From contig JADEZP010000011.1 in NCBI GenBank assembly GCA_015206805.1, positions 1 to 37,601 on the forward strand: a stretch of DNA of 37,601 nt, given 5' to 3'. The position numbers were made by a program, and so were the translations under genes. Under the pieces are notes generated by a model. The model was given only the letters and a program-made list of their open reading frames with translations, did not search any database and was not told the DNA's origin. Shown here piece after piece: positions 35,713 to 37,601 of the stretch (position 1 is its first letter; each line of letters begins with the position of its first letter). The DNA comes from Quinella sp. 1Q7 (GTDB taxonomy: Bacteria > Bacillota > Negativicutes > Selenomonadales > Selenomonadaceae).

Positions 35713-36753
35713 ATGTTTGGACTTAGAAAGGCACAGCAAGGGCATAACCGTCGTAGAAGTTATCGGCTTGGTAATTATGATTCCGCACAGGTTATGAGCG
35801 TCGCCCAACAAAGTACGGCGATTGATAACATGATTGCCGACCGCATTGGAAGAATTTTCACGCCCGATTACATTGACGTAAACATTAATCCGCTACACTT
35901 TGCTGACGGCGATGACACTTCGTCCGATATGACGGTTAAGGTTAAAGTTCCGACGCGGCAGGAAAATAATTTCTGGCTAAACTACATGAAGAATTGGGGC
36001 GAACTGCGCGGCGGCACGGATTATCATGGAAGCGTTATCGTCGGCGGCTACGATAGACCGCTTGGAAGGAAATGGCGCACAGGAATTTTCGCGACGTATG
36101 GGACAATAAGCTATGGCGCAGAATCATCGCGGGCGACGGTTTATGATACGCGGCTCGGACTCTACGCGGGCTATCACAATCGGGCAAGCGATGTTTATCT
36201 TTATGTCAACGGCGGGCAACTGCGGAACTCATTGCACAGAGGAATTTCATCACTGGGCTTGTCGACGAACGCCAATTACAAAAGCCGCATTGTTGAAATC
36301 GGCGGCGAGTATAAATACGACCTTCAACCGCGTAAGCTGTGGCATGTTAGCCCGTTTATAAATTTCCAAGCGTCGCACTTAAAGCAGAACGGTTACAACG
36401 AGAGCGGCGCGGGCATTTACAATCAGCACGTGGACGCGGACAGCAATAATTATCTTGCAATGCAGACGGGCTTAGACTTAAAGCGATATTATCGGTCGGG
36501 CATGTTAGGTCTAAGGTTTGGAGTTAAGCACGGCTTCACGGGAGCCGACCCCGATTTGCGAATCAGTTACGAGGGCGACACTTCAAATAGTTATCGGCTC
36601 AGGCAGAAGAGAGACAAGACGCATTTTGTGTTCAGTCTGCGCGGCGAAGAAGAATTTGCACGCGGCTGGTTTATGGGCGGCGAGGCTGAACTTCAGGTGG
36701 GCGAGAATGATAGAGACGTTACGGCGTCGGTAATGTTACGGCGCATGTGGTAA
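35713..36753 (+). CDS. Autotransporter beta-barrel domain protein lacking a signal peptide
   Basis: 346 aa. ATG 35713 (a GGGG at 35701-35704 is the only ribosome-site hint; TTG 35707 is an alternative). Residues ~90-346 are an outer-membrane autotransporter barrel: alternating amphipathic strands (GTDYHGSVIVGGYDRPLG, TGIFATYGTISYGAE, RLGLYAGYHN, VYLYVNGGQLRNSLHRG, FVFSLRGEEEF), ending in the aromatic ASVMLRRMW required by the BAM machinery. The N-terminal ~60 residues are basic, with no signal peptide or passenger, so the gene looks cut off at its 5' end, beside the mobile remnant. It could not reach the outer membrane as it stands unless the true start is elsewhere. A response regulator follows after a 13-nt gap. 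Confidence 0.8.
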   Translation: MFGLRKAQQGHNRRRSYRLGNYDSAQVMSVAQQSTAIDNMIADRIGRIFTPDYIDVNINPLHFADGDDTSSDMTVKVKVPTRQENNFWLNYMKNWGELRGGTDYHGSVIVGGYDRPLGRKWRTGIFATYGTISYGAESSRATVYDTRLGLYAGYHNRASDVYLYVNGGQLRNSLHRGISSLGLSTNANYKSRIVEIGGEYKYDLQPRKLWHVSPFINFQASHLKQNGYNESGAGIYNQHVDADSNNYLAMQTGLDLKRYYRSGMLGLRFGVKHGFTGADPDLRISYEGDTSNSYRLRQKRDKTHFVFSLRGEEEFARGWFMGGEAELQVGENDRDVTASVMLRRMW

Positions 36754-36766
36754 GGAGGTTGAGTTG

Positions 36767-37450
36767 ATGGGAGAAAAAATTTTTATCGTGGAGGACGAGC
36801 GACCGATAGCCCGCTTGCTTCAATTAACACTGGAGCGAGAAGGTTTCAAGACGGCGACGGAACCGAATGGGCGACGCGCTTACGAACGAATCTTGCAAGA
36901 AAAGTATGATTTGATTTTGCTTGACGTAATGTTGCCGGAAATGGACGGCATGGAAATTTGTAAGCGTGTGCGCGAGGTCAGCAACATTCCAATAATCATG
37001 TTGACGGCGCGTGATGAAGTTCTCGATAAGGTCGAAGGGCTTGACTTGGGCGCGAATGATTATGTCACGAAACCCTTTGCCCCCGAAGAACTTTTAGCTA
37101 GGATTCGCGGAGCAATTCGTCGACACACTGAACGCGTCCGTGAGGCTGAAGAAAGTCGTTACGTCGTCAAGAATATGATTATCTACCCCGAACGCTACGA
37201 AGTTACGGTTAAAGGTCAGCACGTCGAGTTGACGCATAAAGAATACGAACTCTTAAAGTATCTCGTTGAGAACAAACGCAACGTCTTGAGCCGCGACCAG
37301 ATTTTGCAGACGGTCTGGGGCTACGATTACATTGGCGATACTAACGTCGTCGATGTTTATATCAGCTACTTGCGCTCGAAGATTGATGACAAGTTCGGCG
37401 AGAAATACATTTACACGACCAGAGGCGTCGGCTATGCAATTAGGGATTGA
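36767..37450 (+). CDS. OmpR/PhoB-family response regulator
   Basis: 227 aa. AAGGAGG (36752-36758) 8 nt before ATG 36767. The receiver domain has the acidic pair ED at 9-10, phospho-acceptor D53 in LILLDVMLPEMDG, T in MLTARD and K in YVTKPF. A linker leads to a winged-helix DNA-binding domain (~130-227): LTHKEYELLKYLVENK, LSRDQILQTVWGYDY, DTNVVDVYISYLRSKID and YTTRGVGYAI. Its kinase gene overlaps the stop by 17 nt, so the two are translated together. The upstream autotransporter gene may be a target or just a neighbour on the transcript. Confidence 0.94.
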   Translation: MGEKIFIVEDERPIARLLQLTLEREGFKTATEPNGRRAYERILQEKYDLILLDVMLPEMDGMEICKRVREVSNIPIIMLTARDEVLDKVEGLDLGANDYVTKPFAPEELLARIRGAIRRHTERVREAEESRYVVKNMIIYPERYEVTVKGQHVELTHKEYELLKYLVENKRNVLSRDQILQTVWGYDYIGDTNVVDVYISYLRSKIDDKFGEKYIYTTRGVGYAIRD

Positions 37451-37601
37451 AGCGCGCCAGCAACGATTCGTAAACGACGTGAGTCATGAACTGCGCACGC
37501 CGCTAACGATAATCTGCGGCTACGTCGACCTTCTGGAGAGTTGCGGCGCGAGTGACCCCGAACTTTTTAAAGAGGCTGTCACGTCGATAAAGAAATCCGC
37601 G
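37434..37601 (+). CDS. Histidine kinase, start only; opens directly at the dimerisation/phosphoacceptor domain
   Basis: Reads to the window's right edge (56 codons). ATG 37434 lies inside the regulator gene, with GAGG 8 nt upstream. The protein reads MQLGIEARQQRF then VNDVSHELRTPLTIICGYVD, the HisKA H-box with its His. Orthodox kinases of this type have 150-300 residues of membrane anchor, sensor and HAMP before this point; here only ~17 precede the His. So either it is a soluble kinase without sensor, or the sensor portion was deleted in fusing the two genes. The catalytic ATPase domain lies outside the window. Confidence 0.8.
   Translation, partial: MQLGIEARQQRFVNDVSHELRTPLTIICGYVDLLESCGASDPELFKEAVTSIKKSA

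Overview
The window reads like a chromosomal segment of an anaerobic Negativicutes bacterium (Selenomonas/Veillonella relatives). Firmicutes-type genes (spoVS, rny-ymdB, pcrA-ligA, PduO-type cobalamin adenosyltransferase) sit beside an outer-membrane autotransporter beta-barrel, which implies a diderm envelope. A lactate permease and iron-sulfur-rich glutamate synthase subunits fit an anaerobic lactate user. The genus assignment is inference.

Layout. (1) 1-5196, plus strand: a surface-polymer cluster with the tail of one CDP-glycerol glycerophosphotransferase-like gene, a full paralogue carrying an extra N-terminal SGNH-like module, a TagD-type cytidylyltransferase, and a protein made of two tandem asparagine-synthase PP-loop domains. 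(2) 5271-10540: a GltD-like oxidoreductase (minus), then lactate permease and cobalamin adenosyltransferase (plus), a small membrane protein (minus), and a VTT-family membrane protein, TPR protein and secreted Cys-rich peptide (plus). (3) 10599-14980, minus: operon rny - unknown - ymdB - spoVS - PHP phosphoesterase behind a TTGACA-N17-TAGAAT promoter. (4) 15022-17419, plus: hisC-hisB-ndk behind an extended -10 promoter whose predicted transcript start coincides with a four-copy 57-bp tandem repeat. A copy of the repeat core lies at 17461, between two 42-bp copies of the 3' end of mpg. (5) 17530-22435, minus: pcrA-ligA-mpg with its own consensus promoter. (6) 22445-31800, minus: a nitrogen-assimilation operon, amtB - PII - glnA - hairpin terminator - split archaeal-type glutamate synthase (GATase, FMN synthase, GXGXG plus NAD(P)H oxidoreductase), with a chloramphenicol-acetyltransferase-like gene inserted that has lost its catalytic motif. 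The amtB promoter holds a perfect palindrome between -35 and -10. (7) 31922-35654, minus: a decaying, more AT-rich mobile-element remnant: a Cas4/RecB-like nuclease, a small gene interrupted by a group II intron whose maturase is dead, and a multiply broken metallopeptidase gene. (8) 35713-37601, plus: an autotransporter beta-barrel with no signal peptide, an OmpR-type response regulator, and the start of a histidine kinase that appears to lack any sensor domain.

How the genes work together. Region 6 is a complete ammonium route: AmtB imports, PII senses, GlnA makes glutamine, and the three-piece GOGAT turns glutamine plus 2-oxoglutarate into glutamate. A hairpin between glnA and the GOGAT genes could set their relative levels. 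Region 1 probably builds and decorates a glycerol-phosphate-type surface polymer. The most unusual signals are the double PP-loop protein, the dyad-bearing 57-bp repeats with their displaced copy at mpg, and the intron, whose removal restores one continuous reading frame.
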